Assembly (NCBI GenBank): GCA_037576215.1
Contig: JBANDB010000005.1
Span: 4,898,001-4,962,000, forward strand
Direction of reading: 5' to 3'
DNA length: 64,000 bases
DNA from: Armillaria gallica
Taxonomy: Eukaryota > Basidiomycota > Agaricomycetes > Agaricales > Physalacriaceae
The notes beneath the pieces were generated by a model. It had not been told where the DNA came from, made no database searches, and was given only the letters and a program-made list of their open reading frames with translations. The number at the start of each line of letters is the position of its first letter. The stretch's first letter is position 1. This document shows positions 22,966-34,400 of the stretch, piece after piece. Both the position numbers and the translations under genes were made by a program.

Positions 22966-25519
22966 TTTAGCTCAAAGCTTTCCCTAGGCTCCTTCACTGG
23001 AACCTTCATGTCAGACACAGCAGACATCCTAGCAGGAACCTTTTTCGGTTTAAGTGGCATTCTCCTCTCAGCAGCCATTGTGCTTGCAGCGTGACAAAGA
23101 GGATTCACCATCAACCAAATCGTCAATGGCATCCCGTTCCAGTGACAGCAGTCACCACCCATCATCGCACCTGTACCGCGATGACCGATCTTGCTCAACA
23201 ACATCATTAGAGAGTCGGAAGAAGAGGTCACTGCTGAGTTGACTACTCCCGTCATCTCAGAGAGAAGGCCTCCTACCCCTCCCAGAAGGCACACACCTAT
23301 CATCATCATCACCCCCACCGGTTCTGCCGACTCTACCCCATATGTCCCTCACTCTCCCACACCCAGTGACTATGCCTGTTTCGCAGAGTGACAGGCTGCA
23401 GAGTACGCTGTCATGCCTGCAGTGTGTCTAAGGGTGTAATTTTGCAAAATGTCATACCTTACACTTTAGCAATGCAGAGGCATCACGAGTGGGCTGACAG
23501 TGCAAGTGGCACATGAAGAAGCAAGGTCACTGAGGTAGAGAGCTCTATAACAGAAAAAGAAGCAACAGGATTAAAACATAAGGACTTCGTCGTTGCACTG
23601 TACCTTACAGGCATGCACGGCAACAAGGCCAAAGGGCGAGCTAGATTGCCAAACCACCTGTTTGCAATAGAGGACTCAGCTGGAGTGGGATGCGCTTGTA
23701 CGTGGGCCGAGGCTAATTTAGATAACGACGCATCTGTAATCTATGACGCGTGGTCCCTGGAGATCTGGAAAAACAATATCACGTGCAGGGTAATCAAGAG
23801 AACCCCGGGCATGGCCTAGAAACAGGCTTCAGCTGATGGAAGTAGCGAGCGGACTGGAAAGCCGAGGCATTTCTTGGTTACTGAGTCTAGAACATGACAC
23901 TGTCACCTGCGGAGCAGACCTGAAAGCCAAATACGGAGGGTGATCGGTGATCGAGGATTAAGCAGCTATTGAGTGCACACTCGCGAGCTACTCTGCTGCT
24001 AGGGCAAGTGACGTAGACACCGCTTAGCTCTTTGAGGATACTAAAAAGAGGAACAAGTGGCATGCTGTCTAGAGCGCTGGGCCAACTCGGATGAGGGATA
24101 CCTGGCCAAAAAAGAAGTAAATTACTAAAAATCCGTTTGTAACAATCAATCTTCTGTAGTATAAGTAGAGTAGATTTTCATGTATTAAAAGTAAGATACC
24201 TACCCCCCACGTACAGTAATAAAGTTTCAGTTTGGATCTGGACTTGTTGCGACGTGTAAGAGTTAGTAGCTTTGAGCCTCAGCTAGAACACAAGTTTAGC
24301 GAGCTCACAGAGAAATAGAACAAGAGAAACATTTTGGATAAAAACTTCGGTTTACATGAGATAAGAAAGAGATTCGGGGCAGTGATGCTGCACCCATCTT
24401 GAGAGTTTGCTGAGATAAATCTGAGAGAAAAGCTCTGTTCCTTTTCTGGTTCAGTGTAAAAAGAGAATTTGTGTTGTGTTGGCCTCTGTGTAGGTCTAGA
24501 AGTAGTTGCAAGGGAATCAGCCAGCTTGAGCTGTTCTAGCAGTTGCATGAAGTGTGACAGGTGTGCGCAGTTGGACCTCGCGGCACCATTGTTAGGGTGA
24601 GCGCACTGTGTGTGAGGACTTGTGGGGACGGTTCTGAAAGTAATTAAGACTTGAGTGGGAGTGCCGAGGGCCTCCATCATGACGAGTTTGGAAGTCAGGT
24701 TTAGCCACTAAGAGAAAGGCGGCAGCGCGCACGGATTAGATCTAGCAGCAAGTCGTACTTAGCAAGCTCACTGACTGAACTTGGTCAACTTGCGGATCTG
24801 CGCATCTGTGTGTTCTGGCTATTGAAATATATTTTGCCTCGAGGGTTGCATGGTTCACTGTGCTCTCTTGTAAAAAGCTCCGAAGAGCTAGAGAATTTGA
24901 GATGAGCTTGAAAATACTACGTTGTTGCGTGTATCGTTCTAGCAAGCTCACTGAGAGAAATTGGGATACTGTCATCGCACAAGTGGAATTAAAATCCTTG
25001 CTCCCCTCTGCACTTAAGGAGATTGTGTGTGTGTGTGTGTTTAGTGGGGTTGAGTTGAGTTTGGTGTGTGATCATGCTAGGCCATGCTCAGTTTCATAGG
25101 TGCCCGTCACCAGCCTCATCAACGCAGCCAGGGGACCAGAAGTGGGCTGAGACACCAGACCCATTGACCCAACCCCCAGTCACGATCCTTGGAGCAACAG
25201 GAACTACGCTCCACCACCCCCAGCCCCTTGGAGCTCTGATCAGGAGTTTTGAGATAACATCACCATTCCATACAGTGCCTACTTCCCCTCCATGCATGAC
25301 AGATCCCCTGATCACCAAACCTCTCCTCCAACAGGCTACAGGCAGGTCCAGTTCTGGGACCAGCCAGTCAGGAACCCAGAGCAGACACCTGAGCCTGTAC
25401 CAATTGTCAGGGAGCCCATCGCTGGCCCCTCTACCCCCCTCTGATCCAGATCCCATGGCCCATATGGCCATGCCTACTGGCGAAATGTCGACATTCAGCA
25501 TCTCGCACCCCCCCGTCCC
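22966..25519 (+). other. gypsy leader / possible gag 5' remnants
   Basis: Between the 5' LTR and recognisable gag. Around 23191-23391 an open stretch reads IRESEEEVTAELTTPVISER then a Pro/Thr-rich segment ending SPTPSDYACFAE, the composition of a gag N-terminus, but it stops before gag proper. 23400-25060 has no recognised coding and may itself be an insertion. Copies of AGCAAGCTCACTGA lie near 24759 and 24941, and a TG microsatellite at about 25024-25041. Confidence 0.45.
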
Positions 25520-27220
25520 TTGACCCCTCTCCATACAGTCCAGGAGATCGATGATGATGCCCTCCGATACTCGATCGATGAGCACGGAGAGACCATCTAC
25601 CCCAGCGATGAAAGCGACACCGCTACCGAGGGACTTCCCAAGGCGGTCAACATCAACGGTATCCATGGAAGCTCACCCGAGTCGACCAGTGTCCTGACAC
25701 TCCATGCAAGAAACTCAGATGCTCCCCGTGATGATGCTATCTAACACCATCAAATTTTATACAGGCAATGACAATGAAAGAATCCCAATGCCAATTTTAC
25801 AAGCAGACTACCATGACCTATATAGTTACTTTGCCTATGAATTACCTTTCCTGCCAGTTTGGGGAAGAACCCAAGCCGGAAACGATTATTTTATGAACCA
25901 ACAGAGAGGTCTCCCAGCAGATGACATTCTACAGTACGAGGCGAAGCAAAACACTTGCCTCCTGTGGAACCAAGTACACCCAGATAATCTCAAAAGGCCC
26001 CTAACCCCTTACGAAAACGTCACAGCTGAACCCTATAACGATGACATCGAGATCCAGGAACTGATACCCGATGCCCCACCGGTAGCACCTCCCTGAGCAC
26101 CGGTTGGTGCCTTCTCTTACATCAGAGGACAGGCACCACCAGGAACATACATGCGCGGCTACCTACCATTTGCTGGGGCCGATCCATCAGGAAGTGGCAG
26201 CGGTGGTGGACAACCCACCCAACTGCTGCAACCTCCCAATCCACCTCAGCAATGGGCGCTCCCACAACTCCCTGCACCGGCAAAGCCACCCACTCCACCA
26301 GCTCCTTGGGTATTGACTGATGGAAACACCGCTCCCTATGACGACTTCAAGCCAAAAATCTTGAAAGAAGCCAACGACTTCAATGGAGACTCCAGTGACA
26401 TCATCTGATTCTTCCTCAAGTGCAAACTGCACTTTGACCTATTCAACCGACACTTCTGCTACCACTCCCATAAAGTAATCTTCTGCATCTCATGACTCAG
26501 TGGGGATGCCAGGAAATGGTGGGAACTGAGCGCCAGGATCATCGGAAAAGGTCCCAATGAAGAACAGCTATATCCCATGTACGAGATCTTCAAGTCAGAA
26601 CTCAGGGCCAGGTTTTGGAAAGATGCAGATGCCCAGCTCAAATGCGTGCAGTGGGAAAAGCTCAGGCAGGTCAACTACAAAGATGGTGACTAGTTCTTCC
26701 AGTTATTCAAAGAACTCACCTACCATGCTGAAGTACATGACAACAAGCAGGTCATGCTCACTCAGGTCAAGAAAGCCGCCTGAGAAACGAGTAAAATACA
26801 ATCTACTTGGCCGATGGAGAGGTACCAACCAGTTACGAAGGCTGGAAGGCCCACCTTCTCCAGATAGACTACAACTGGCAGCTCAAACAAACAGAAGCCA
26901 CTGGGCGCACTAGCGTCAAGGCACTAGCAGGCAAGACAACCACACCCCAGAAGGGTGGTCAAGTGTCTAGCATGCCAACTACGAAAATGGCATCAGGAAT
27001 GACATTCAGGGGACGCGGCGTGCCAATGGATATCAACGCAGCCAAGGCAGCAGCAAAGTGCTTCCGATGTAACAAGCTAGGCCACTTCAAGCATGACTGC
27101 CCTAATGCGCCGAAGACCAGGAAAGAGGCAATGCGCTGTCTCAACCATTATTGGGACAAACACCCTATGAAAGAAAACCTCTCAATGATTGAGGAGGTAA
27201 AAGAGAGCACTGAGGAGTAA
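25520..27220 (+). pseudogene. gag-like capsid/nucleocapsid gene of the gypsy element, decayed
   Basis: Recognisable gag with the capsid core (FKPKILKEANDFNGD, LSGDARKWWELSARIIGKGP, FKSELRARFW, QLFKELTYHAEVHD) and a nucleocapsid zinc knuckle CFRCNKLGHFKHDC (C-x2-C-x4-H-x4-C) near 27060-27100. In-frame stops are TGA at 26094, 26406, 26493 and 26781 and TAG at 26691. There is a frame change between 25704 and 25744 and another near 26795-26805. The TGA codons at 26406, 26493 and 26781 lie in DII-stop-FFLKC, CIS-stop-LSGDA and KAA-stop-ETS, where related elements as I recall them have Arg. The reading frame is otherwise well preserved. Confidence 0.85.
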
Positions 27221-27499
27221 ATGATTCAACTTACTTGGCCAAGGACTTAGTTTCAGCTGGTACGCCCATCACAAACATATCATGTACTTATAGATCTGTA
27301 GTATCTACTGTGCATTCAAATATACCTGCAACTTCACAAACAGACCAGAAACTAAGCAAGAATCAAACCCCAGGACCAGACACCATGGTAATTAAACTAC
27401 TGACAGCTAAACATTTGGCAAGTAACTCATTGCAGGTGAAAGCATCGAACGACAAGTCACCTACCATAGTGACACCCATCATCATAACAGTTAGACCGG

Positions 27500-29215
27500 T
27501 GATGAGCCTCCAGGCTCTGTACGCTCAGAATTCGTGGATTTATTCATTCCTCACCCAATACCTTCGAAACGACACCATTATAATCCTCACACACTCGATA
27601 ATACCACGGATTTTCGCAGTATAGGCCACAAACATTCAGATACAATCCTAAAACCATAACAACCACTCCTCACACACTCCGTTATCCTTCCCAGCTCGCC
27701 TCGCATCACAATTACCGTATCCCATCACGGCAAGACATCTTTGATCGACAATCATCCTAAAACGGGGTTGCTACATCACTCAGAAGCATCTGGTTGATGT
27801 GCCCATCAATTATTTGATGAAATGATGTGATTGACACGAGTACCCTCCCAGCTACGATAATTACAGCTACGGCAACTATAGACCGCGTTTACTAAGGCTG
27901 TTACAGTGCCAAGACTTCGAATTATTGTTGCCCCACACATACACCTCAGCACGGCAACTGCAGCTCAATAATCCGCAGCTACACAGCACCTTATGATCCG
28001 CTCATCGCTCAATAAAACCACACAGTTCACATCTATACACGGCAACGTCAAGGACTTGCTGTTACTTTAGAACCACAGATACCATATGTTTACTACGGCT
28101 ATTACAAAAGCCAAGGACTTACAGCCTTACTAAGGCTCCGAAGAATATTCTATTTATAAAATCGTACTTGTAGTATAAAAACTAGGTAGATACTGCATTT
28201 TTAGAGCTAGTTCTTACCCAGTTGACGAGGCTACGGCATTACCAGTCAGCTATGGTTACTCCAAGTTATTCCCCACTGCTTGCTTTACTCTTTAAACATT
28301 GTTGGTTGCACCAATACACGAAATCTTGCGTCAATAACTTGCTTTTGTCTTTTAATGCCACAACATCGCTTCACTTTCACCACATAGGATTGTTTCATCG
28401 CTTTCACCTTCTACATCGCCATCGTTTTCATCACCAGTTCAGTATTGCCTCCATGTAGGCCTAGTTCAGCTCCATAGGATCACCCTCGTCTTTATCATTG
28501 TTCAGAGTTGCCGTGCATCTATTGCTGCAGCACCCCACTCAGCACCTCAGTTGCTACGATTTCTACCAGTTTCTTGCAGTCTCCGTACGTTTATTGTTAA
28601 TTGTTTCGACTCACAATATTAGGTACACCCCAAGCCACGTTTACTAGGCTATTTCCACGTCTTCTAGTCCATTTCCACGATTTCTATCGCATTGCTACGT
28701 CTTCTATTCCCTCCCCACGATTACTAGCACATCGCAACGTTTTCTAGCGTGTTGCTACGATTTCTAAAGCATTGCTACAATTACCAGTCCCTCCACATGA
28801 TTACTCGCCCTCCCCCACGATTACTAGAGCATCGCAACGTTTTCTAGTCCTTCCACACGATTTCCAGTCCCTCCCAACGATTTCTAGCTCATTGCTACGA
28901 TTTCTAGTGCATTGCTACGATTTCTAGAGCATTGCCACGATTTCTAAACCTATTTTCGTGGTCTCTAGATCATTTTCGCAGTTTCTATTGCGGTTTCTTG
29001 GTATTCAAGTCATACCAGATTCCGTCCCATCTCGTTTATTGAGATCCTTCCCAGCTTACAGCCAATGTCTACTAGTACTCCTTGACCAAGAGTACTACTT
29101 TGCTGACTGAAAGTCGCAGTGTATCTTGTGTTATTGAGGAATTGACTGCACGGAGGTGCACCGAACCACTCGCACACACATTGCCTTGATTGCTGTGTTG
29201 CTACGTTAATTGCCT
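27500..29215 (+). repeat. LTR-like left arm, plus orientation
   Basis: About 1.7 kb, non-coding, with stretches that match the reverse complement of 58190-59945: TTTACTAAGGCTGTTAC; TTACAGCCTTACTAAG then GTAGTATAAAAACTAG; GAACCACTCGCACACAC. Similarity extends to about 29275. This colinearity over 1.7 kb shows it is a dispersed long LTR or related repeat. Confidence 0.65.
28640..28965 (+). repeat. degenerate tandem minisatellite, about 20-nt unit
   Basis: Roughly 14-16 units of the type CATTGCTACGATTTCTAGTG follow each other, with variants such as CATCGCAACGTTTTCTAG and CCTCCCCACGATTACTAG. The conserved core is ACGATTTCTAG. Confidence 0.8.
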
Positions 29216-30082
29216 AAGCTCTCTCCGAGTTTTGGGTGTTGCCATTGCCACAGAAGTCTCGGCTCATCACCGGATGGGGCAGGGGAACAAGCACATAGCG
29301 CCCCCCCTGGCGAAACAGCTCTACGGAGTCCCAGCCTCGCTGGAAGTTTCGAGGGAATAGCTTTGGCAAAACCTCCTCTGGTAAAAGAGATCACTGTAAG
29401 GATGCCAAAGTCTAAATCCCTTATACACCAAGGGGCTTTGGCAAAGACCAGGGACTCAACCAACCCTGAACAGAAGACGTCCGAACTGAAAGGTCAGGAC
29501 AAAGACGGAGCTGACACTTTCAAAGCAGATGACATTTCCCGAGTCCAGTACCCTGGAGAGTCAGGATCCTCTGAATCTGCCCCGAGCACCACCCTTGGCC
29601 TAGGAGCAAGCAGGAGCGCCAAGGTAACTCAGGCGCAACCTGGAGCCCACCTCAAACAGGGTTCCCCTCCTTTTGGAAACCGGGTGGCCCGCAACGACAC
29701 CTTTCCAGGAAACCTGGAAGCCGATGAATGGAAGGAAACTGCTAGCACCCAGGCAGTAGAAAGGGGGCCCCGAGTAACTATGTATGAAGTTCCTGACCAA
29801 GAAGACAACACCAGTTTCATGATGAACAAGAACGCTAAATTAATACCCCCTATAGAAATAGCGGTGACCTCGCTAATGGTAGTCAAACCCTTATGGGCCG
29901 ACGTGAAGGCTAAGGAGGCCCTGCATGAATGGCTCAAACCATTCAGAGCTGAGTGGACTCTACGAGGAATAGTAGAGGCCAGGACAGAGGGAGAGACAAA
30001 AGCGATCTTGAAGAATTGGATTCACAAGACCCGTGTTGATGAACCTATAGACTCCTGCAGGCAGAAAACACAAGACCTGTAA
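29210..30082 (+). CDS. uncharacterised ORF inside the nested insertion
   Basis: A 290-codon uninterrupted frame between the two inverted arms. The first part may be read-through from the arm. From about codon 60 (VRMPKSKSLIHQGALAKTRD) it is hydrophilic, then it ends with a more ordered segment: AVTSLMVVKPLWADVKAKEA, LHEWLKPFRAEW, LKNWIHKTRVDEPIDSC. It could be the gag-like protein of a non-autonomous LTR element, but there is no zinc knuckle or recognised fold. It is notably free of the TGA codons that litter the surrounding gypsy element, which fits a later insertion. The true start is unknown; an internal Met such as that at codon 65 is plausible. Confidence 0.4.
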   Translation: MPKLSPSFGCCHCHRSLGSSPDGAGEQAHSAPPGETALRSPSLAGSFEGIALAKPPLVKEITVRMPKSKSLIHQGALAKTRDSTNPEQKTSELKGQDKDGADTFKADDISRVQYPGESGSSESAPSTTLGLGASRSAKVTQAQPGAHLKQGSPPFGNRVARNDTFPGNLEADEWKETASTQAVERGPRVTMYEVPDQEDNTSFMMNKNAKLIPPIEIAVTSLMVVKPLWADVKAKEALHEWLKPFRAEWTLRGIVEARTEGETKAILKNWIHKTRVDEPIDSCRQKTQDL

Positions 30083-30114
30083 TGGCGAGTGTAGTCAAGC
30101 ACAGAATCTGAAGG

Positions 30115-31455
30115 CAGGTTCTAGCAAGTCTAGTCTTGCACCTCCGTGCAATGACTGTAGCTTCCTGGTGATGTAGCGAAGTATTGCTATGCTTTGTTAT
30201 GATTCTCTGAAGGCTGTTCAGAGGCTCAAGGTATGTATGTGAACTTTCCTGGAAGGGAAAAGGTGCATAAATGTAGGTGTATGCTGAGCGGGGGCGACCT
30301 AGATGCGGCGCGAACTATGTGGTGTCGAAATACTAGCTGCGGATTCGGTTGGGAAACTCTATGTGAGTTAATGAAACTAGTGCTCTAGATGTGAGCGAGG
30401 TTTTGTCCAAGATAAAGTATGCGCAAGCAAGATATAGCTCTAAACGATCCTAATATCAAGCAAGTCAGTACTAATCTTGAGTCGAGTTGAAAGGGCAAGG
30501 GTAGCGAACTTTCTCTTCTATGAGAAAGGTAGCTAAGAACTTTCTCTTCTATGAGAAAGGTAGCTAAAGCCCCAAGGTGTCTAACTCTATAAGAGTTAAG
30601 TGGTGTTGTTTCCTAAGTTCGGAAACGGTAGTACTGGGTTGTTAGTGGCTAAAGGGCTTCAATCCTAGCTTCGGATTGCTCTTTAAAGCGCACAGGTATG
30701 CAAGCAAACTTAAAATGTCGAGGATGCTTCACAAGGGTAACCAGTAAAGGTTTCCTAGCGAAGTTTTTGGAGAAGAGGTAAGCACGTGAAGTTATGGCTA
30801 ACTTTTATTAGCAAAGGGAAAGTTCACTAAGTGTTATTTCTCTAATGAACAGTAGAGAAGCAATAACTTCGGGTGTGTGTATCGGATCTAGGAGGTGTGT
30901 AAGGTAGTATACTTGTGGGCAAGTAACTCCCTGGGGTTTGTCTCCTCCTCCTCTTTGTACTTTTAGTTAGCTACTTTTATACTACTTTGAGAATTACTTG
31001 TATGTAAGCTACATTTGTCCTTGCCCTGTTGATTCGCAACACAAGCGAACTATTTACTGCGCAATAGAGTATTCTTGTCCTTTCCTTACTAATGCTGAGT
31101 TGAGATCTGTCAGCAGCTGTGCAACTTTAAGAACTATGCAACTGTGCATGGCTGTGCATAACTGTGCATGTAGCTTCAGTTACTGTGCAATGCTGCTGCA
31201 ACGCGAACTTTCTGTGCATTTACTAAGCCATGAACTGCGCAAAGTAAACAGCCTTAGTAAGGCTTTAACTGCTGCTGACTGTAGCGAATTATAATAGTTC
31301 GCTAACTTGTCATTAGAGTTGCATAATAGAATTCAGGATCAAAGTGCCTGACAATCATGGCTGTGCTTTGATATGAAGGTTTGGAAGGGGTGGAATATCA
31401 CTAGATCATTATAGATCCGCGAATTTATGAGTGTACAGAGCCTGGAGGCTCATCA
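30115..31455 (-). repeat. LTR-like right arm, minus orientation
   Basis: Non-coding arm ending in the inverse of the left-arm terminus. On the minus strand it carries AGTAGTATAAAAGTAGCTAA near 30970-30990, like the left-arm TATA region. Between 30480 and 30680 it holds a run of small stem-loops, including an exact 31-nt duplication at 30506-30536 and 30537-30567. Confidence 0.6.
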
Positions 31456-34400
31456 GCGTAGAGGAGGTCATCGATGAGATGATCGAAGGAATGTGGAAAG
31501 CAGAGCGCATCAATGCCCTTTGGAGGCTGGAGGAATTGCGACAACTGAAGCAGTATATCAGCAGACTAAGCGGGAAGAGGAAGGATCTAGTCCTCGACGT
31601 TCAAATTGAGATTCTAGAAAACATTACCCGAATCTCAACTTCTGCTCTAGTAGACAGTGGATGCACCAGTAGCGCCATCAACCGAAGCTTTGTCGAGCAA
31701 CATAACATCCCGACTCATGCAACAGCCACACCAATCCCAGTCTATAATGCAGATGGATCTTGGAACCAAGGAGGATCAATTACCAAATATGCCGAGATCT
31801 GCCTCATAATCAGAGATCATGCGGAATGAATAGATCTAGCCATCATGGAACTCGGTGACAAACAGATCTTCCTCGGTCATGATTGGTTAGCCTGACACAA
31901 TCCGATCATCAATTGGAAGACTGGGGGATTAACGTTCGCACGATGCCAATGCCATAAAACTTTGTTCATACTACCCGATGCAGATTCCGATGACAAGTGG
32001 GATGAGAAGCTAGAGGAAGGAGAGACCATTCTTGCAGTAGATTTCACACAGGCCATTCTCATATGCACTCATCATGCAAACAACCTCGCAGCCAAGGCTA
32101 ATGCAGACAAGATCAAGATGTTCGAAGAAATGGTCCCAGACTAGTGCAGAGACTTCAACGATCTATTTGACAAAGATAACTTTGACAAACTCCCTGAACC
32201 AAAGACGTGGGACCATGCTATCAAACTCACTCCAAATGCCAGCACCAACCTTGATTGCAAGGTCTACCCTCTCAATCAAAATGAACAAGCGGAGCTTGAC
32301 AAGTTCTTAGACGAGAATCTCTCGAGCAGGTGAATACGACCCTCCAAGTCACCCATGGCTTCACCTTTCTTCTTCGTCAAAAAGAAGGATGGTAAGCTAC
32401 GACCAGTACAGGACTATCATAAGCTCAACGAGATGACCATCAAGAATCGATACCCACTTCCACTCATCTCGGAGCTGATGGACAAACTGCGAGGCGTGAA
32501 GTACTTCTCAAAACTCGATGTTCGATGGGGATACAATAATATATGCATCAAAAGTGGTGACAAGTGGAAGGCGGCATTCAGAACTAACTGAGGCTTGTTC
32601 GAGCCCACGGTTATGTTCTTCGGATTGACCAATTCCCCCACAACCTTCCAATGGATGATGAACGACATCTTCAAGGACCTCATTATGTCAGGTGCTGTCA
32701 CGGTCTACCTTGACGACATCCTAATCATGTCCAAAACCAAAGAAGAACATCGCCACATCACATGCGAAGTTATGAAAGTCCTACGAAAGAACAAGCTATT
32801 CCTTAAAGCAGAAAAATGTGAGTTTGAGACTTTGGAAATGGAATACCTGGGAGTCATCATCAGCGAGGAAGCATTCGTATGGACCCAGTCAAAATTGCAG
32901 GAATAGTGGAGTGGCCCATGCCAGCCAAGAAACAACAACTACAGTCATTCCTAAGCTTTACCAACTTCTACCAACACTTCATCAAGGGATACAGCAAGGT
33001 TGTCAAACCCATGACACAGCTAACAGGAAACGATCCGTGGAAATGGGGAGTGACGCAGCAACTGGCATTCGAGGAGTTGAAGAGACTATTGGCAGAAGAA
33101 GTGGTACTGGCGATACCCACGGAGAAAGGCAGATTCCGCGTCGAGGCAGACGCAAGCAAAGGAGCAATAGGCGCTGTACTGTTGCAGGAACAGGATGGAA
33201 AATGGTGCCCAGTCGCTTTCTTATCCAAGTCCCTCACAGTCACTGAACAAAATTATGAAATATACGACAAAGAACTACTCGCGATAATGCTTGCACTCAA
33301 TGAATGGAGGCACTACCTAATGGGAGCAGCTCAGGATTTCAAAATCTAGACAGATCATCAGAATCTCCAGTATTTCCAAAAACCCCAGAAGCTGAACCGT
33401 AGACAAGCACATTGGGTAACGGAGTTGGTGGAATACCACTTCTCCCTCCACCATAAACCAGGAATGGCAAACAAGAAGGCCGACCTCCTTAGTCAAAGAG
33501 CAGATCACAAACAAGGGAAGGAGGACAACGATGAGGTTATAGTCCTCAAACCAGAACACTTCCAAGCAATGGTCATGCCCACAATCAAGGAAGTTCATAC
33601 CAAAATCAAACAAGCCATGCTTGACCACCACCGATGGGACAAGAATGTCTCCACGTCTCTCAACCATGATCGAGGGATGAAACTAGAAAACGGTTTAATC
33701 TATTACGATAACTGAATCTACATTCCCCAAGACCATGCGTTACGAGGAGAAATCATTGCGGGATTTCATGACCACATCACAGTGGGACACCCTGGTATTG
33801 AAAAGACCAAAGAGCTTGTCTTATGAGAATACTGGTGGCCTAAGATGAAAAAAGACATAGAAACCTATGTCTGTGCTCGCGAGACATGCCAACGAACCAA
33901 GTCAAGCACTCAAGCAAAAGCAGCACCACTCCATCCTAATGCCATTCCCTCCTGACCATGGACCCACATCTCCATTGACATGGTCACTGGTCTCCCAAAG
34001 TGCCAAGGGTACGACACAATCTTAATGATCATCGACCGCTTCTCAAAAGAGATCATACCTATTGCATGCTCTACAGAGCTGTCATCGGAAGGGTGGGCCA
34101 AGATCCTATGAGACGAGGTATACAGCAAACATGGAATGCCACAAGTTGTCATCTCCGACCGAGGCACTGTGTTTGTCTCCAAGTTCATGCAGGATCTCTA
34201 CAAGCTACTCCAGATCAAAATGAACACATCCACTGCCTACCATCCTCAGACAGATGGACAGACAGAATGAGTCAACCAGGAGATTGAAAAATACCTTCGA
34301 ATCTTCATCAACCATCTCCAGAATGACTGGGTAGAATGGCTCTCACTCGCAGCCTTCGCTCATAACAACTGCACTCATTCAGCCACGGGAAAAAGCCCCT

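Larger units (their letters stand above)
27500..31455. mobile_element. nested insertion with inverted LTR-like arms
   Basis: Interrupts the gypsy element between gag and protease. The left end starts TGATGAGCCTCCAGGCTCTG and the right end finishes with the inverse, CAGAGCCTGGAGGCTCATCA, with related 20-25 bp inside each. The left arm (about 27500-29215) and right arm (about 30115-31455, inverted) each carry a GTAGTATAAAA TATA-like box and the motif GCACGGAGGTGCA near the inner end, but diverge elsewhere. No target duplication was found (ACCGG left, GCGTA right). The central kilobase has one open frame. The best explanation is two related LTR copies in opposite orientation, whether a rearranged element or two insertions. 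Confidence 0.6.

Noticed and set aside
22872..23318. Minus-strand 148-codon open frame at the 5' LTR
   Set aside because: It overlaps the LTR end and antisense of the gag-like leader; residue composition mirrors the sense strand.
28640..28965. CRISPR-like array
   Set aside because: Units are contiguous and degenerate with no unique spacers, and the genome is eukaryotic; it is a minisatellite.
27500..31455. Classical cut-and-paste DNA transposon with long terminal inverted repeats
   Set aside because: The arms carry promoter-like LTR features, are only partly similar to each other, have no target duplication, and a solo copy exists at 58-60 kb; no transposase is present.
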